DNA from: an uncultured Angelakisella sp.
GTDB lineage: Bacteria > Bacillota > Clostridia > Oscillospirales > Ruminococcaceae
DNA length: 57,447 bases
Direction: 5' to 3'
Assembly: GCA_910585525.1 (NCBI GenBank)
Contig: CAJUFR010000012.1
Span: 1 to 57,447, forward strand
Shown piece after piece: positions 55,758-57,447 of the stretch; position 1 is the first letter of the stretch, and every line of letters begins with the position of its first letter. A program made the position numbers and the translations under genes. The notes below the pieces were generated by a model. The model made no database searches. It was given only the letters and a program-made list of their open reading frames with translations, and was not told the DNA's origin.

Positions 55758-57447
55758 ATGCCCAAGAAGCAGTTCAAGGCCGAATCCAAGCGCCTGCTGG
55801 AACTGATGATCAATTCTATCTATACCCACAAGGAGATCTTCCTCCGGGAGTTGATCTCCAACGCCAGCGACGCCATGGACAAGCGGTATTACAGTTCCCT
55901 TTCCGGCGGCGAGACCGGCCTGGCCCGAGAGGAACTGTTCATCGAGGTAAGGCCCGACAAGGACGCCCGGACCCTCACCATCAGCGACCGGGGCTGCGGC
56001 ATGAACAAGGAGGAGTTGGAGCAGAACCTGGGCACCATCGCCAAAAGCGGCTCCCTGGCCTTCAAGGAGGAGAACGGCGCGGCGGAGGATATCGACATCA
56101 TCGGCCAGTTCGGCGTCGGCTTCTACTCCGCCTTTATGGTGGCTAAGAAGGTCCAGGTCCTCACCCGCCCAGCGGGCAGCGATGAGGGCTGGTGCTGGGA
56201 ATCGGACGGCAGCGACGGCTACACCGTCACCCCCTGCCAGAAGGACGAGGTGGGCTCCACCATCATCCTCACCCTGAAGGACAACACCGAGGAGGAGGAC
56301 TACGACGAATTCCTCTCCGATTACCGCATCCAGGGGCTGGTGAAGAAGTATTCCGACTACATCCGCTACCCCATCCGCATGGAGATGACCCGTAGCCGCA
56401 AAAAGGAGGGCACCGAGGACCAGTACGAGGACTACCAGGAGGTGGAGACCCTCAATTCCATGGTGCCCATCTGGAAGAAAGCCAAGGCCGAGGTCACCGA
56501 TGAGGAGATGGACCAGTTCTATCAGGACAAGTTCGGGGACTTCACCGCCCCCCTGCGGGTCATCCGCAGCAACACCGAGGGGGCGGCCACCTACAACGCC
56601 CTGTTGTTCATCCCCGCCCGGGCCCCCTATAACTACTACAACCGGGATTATGAAAAGGGCTTGCAGCTTTACGCCAGCGGCGTCCTCATCATGGACCGCT
56701 GCCCCGACCTGCTCCCCGATTGCTTCAGCTTCGTCAAGGGCCTGGTGGATTCCCAGGACCTGAGCCTGAACATCTCCCGGGAAATGCTCCAGCATGACCG
56801 CCAGCTAAAACTCATCGCCGGGCGGCTGGAGAAGAAGATCGCCAGCGAACTGGGCCTGATGCTGAAAAACGACCGGGACAAGTACGAGGAGTTCTTCAAA
56901 GCCTTTGGCCTCCAGCTGAAGTTCGGGGTCTACAGCACCTATGGCGCCCAGGGCGACCTTCTGAAAGACCTGCTGCTGTTCCACTCCTCCCAGGGGGAGA
57001 AGCCCACCACCCTGGAGGAGTATGCCAGCCGGATGAAGGAGGACCAGAAGGCCATCTACTACGCCTGCGGCCAGAGCCGGGAGCAGCTGGAGCACCTGCC
57101 CCAGACCGAACTGGTGAAGGAAAAGGGGTACGAGATCCTCTACCTCACCGACGATGTGGACGAGTTCTGTGTCCGGGCGCTGGGGAAATACGGGGAGCAC
57201 GACTTCAAGTCGGTGTCCGACGGCGACCTGGACCTGGCCAGCCAGGAGGAGAAGGACCAGGTCAAGGAGCAGAACGACAAAGAAAAGGAACTGCTGGACT
57301 GCATGAAGGCGGCGCTGGGGGACCAGGTGAAGGAGGTCCGGCTGTCGGTGCGGCTCAAGACGGGGCCGGTGTGCCTTACCACCGACGGGGGCATCACCCT
57401 GGAGATGGAGAAGGTCTTTGCCCAGATGCCCGGCGGGGAGGAAAAAC
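55758..57447 (+). CDS. htpG: Chaperone HtpG (Hsp90), 3' end outside window
   Basis: ATP-dependent Hsp90-family chaperone; 563 residues are visible of a usual 610-640. N-terminal GHKL ATPase motifs are intact: FLRELISNASDAMDK, ISDRGCGMNKEEL, IAKSGSLAF and IGQFGVGFYSAFMVA. The middle domain includes LLFIPARAPYN and ASGVLIMDRC with SLNISREMLQ. ATG at 55758 with GGAGG upstream. Expressed behind a CIRCE element, so heat-shock control by HrcA is likely. Confidence 0.96.
   Translation, partial: MPKKQFKAESKRLLELMINSIYTHKEIFLRELISNASDAMDKRYYSSLSGGETGLAREELFIEVRPDKDARTLTISDRGCGMNKEELEQNLGTIAKSGSLAFKEENGAAEDIDIIGQFGVGFYSAFMVAKKVQVLTRPAGSDEGWCWESDGSDGYTVTPCQKDEVGSTIILTLKDNTEEEDYDEFLSDYRIQGLVKKYSDYIRYPIRMEMTRSRKKEGTEDQYEDYQEVETLNSMVPIWKKAKAEVTDEEMDQFYQDKFGDFTAPLRVIRSNTEGAATYNALLFIPARAPYNYYNRDYEKGLQLYASGVLIMDRCPDLLPDCFSFVKGLVDSQDLSLNISREMLQHDRQLKLIAGRLEKKIASELGLMLKNDRDKYEEFFKAFGLQLKFGVYSTYGAQGDLLKDLLLFHSSQGEKPTTLEEYASRMKEDQKAIYYACGQSREQLEHLPQTELVKEKGYEILYLTDDVDEFCVRALGKYGEHDFKSVSDGDLDLASQEEKDQVKEQNDKEKELLDCMKAALGDQVKEVRLSVRLKTGPVCLTTDGGITLEMEKVFAQMPGGEEK

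Noticed and set aside
1..57447. CRISPR arrays, transposases, integrases, tRNA or rRNA genes.
   Set aside because: None could be recognised by reading the sequence; no periodic repeat array or transposase motif was seen.

Overview
This 57.4-kb window is chromosomal DNA of a high-GC, endospore-forming Firmicute, most likely a gut Oscillospirales/Oscillospiraceae relative (inference). The basis is a Spo0A/SpoIVB/GerA/CotF sporulation set, both PolC and DnaE replicases, HPr kinase, a T-box leader, IreB and WhiA, with strong Shine-Dalgarno sites and GC-rich genes (roughly 60-65% by eye) interrupted by a few AT-richer islands. No rRNA, tRNA, CRISPR array, transposase or phage gene was found.

Layout. 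0.0-5.9 kb (minus): a tricistronic germinant-receptor operon (gerAA-gerAB-gerAC), then spoIVB and a 3'-truncated spo0A whose receiver domain lacks the phosphorylatable aspartate. 6.0-10.8 kb (plus): a DUF421-DUF4363 pair and a heterodimeric ABC exporter with one degenerate ATP site. 10.8-21.7 kb (minus): serpin, hprK, a PHP phosphoesterase, murB, whiA, a lipoprotein gene, dnaE and pfkA. This is the conserved clostridial hprK-murB-whiA-dnaE-pfkA block, but rapZ and yvcK are absent. 21.8-25.6 kb (plus): pheST behind a T-box leader with a UUC specifier. 25.7-38.8 kb (minus): rpsB-tsf, then pyrH-frr-uppS-cdsA-rseP-ispG-(three accessory genes)-polC; the usual dxr between cdsA and rseP is missing. 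38.8-39.7 kb: a small AT-richer island with two short unknown proteins and a ribbon-helix-helix protein.

39.7-47 kb: a GntR regulator with leuA-ydeI-cimA on the minus strand, divergent from diaminopropionate ammonia-lyase plus a sodium:amino-acid symporter on the plus strand. Repeated operator-like sites lie in the shared control region. 47-53.8 kb: small conserved genes (tandem AbrB-like protein, IreB, TSCPD protein, two DUF4261 proteins, two CotF-type coat proteins, a TrhA/hemolysin-III homologue, DUF1893, and a DUF2089-like regulator with a small membrane protein). 53.9-55.6 kb: an AT-richer plus-strand segment with a 58-residue membrane peptide behind a consensus sigma-A promoter and an RCC1-repeat lipoprotein. 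55.7 kb to the end: htpG, truncated by the window edge, controlled by a CIRCE element.

Functionally the window joins spore biology, core replication/translation/envelope synthesis, branched-chain amino-acid synthesis and stress response. The items most worth checking are the degenerate Spo0A receiver, the secreted serpin, the RCC1 lipoprotein with its neighbouring small membrane protein, the self-palindromic DUF2089 promoter, the GntR/dpaL operator array, the CIRCE-htpG arrangement and the two conserved operons that have each lost canonical members. No convincing wholly new multi-gene system was identified.
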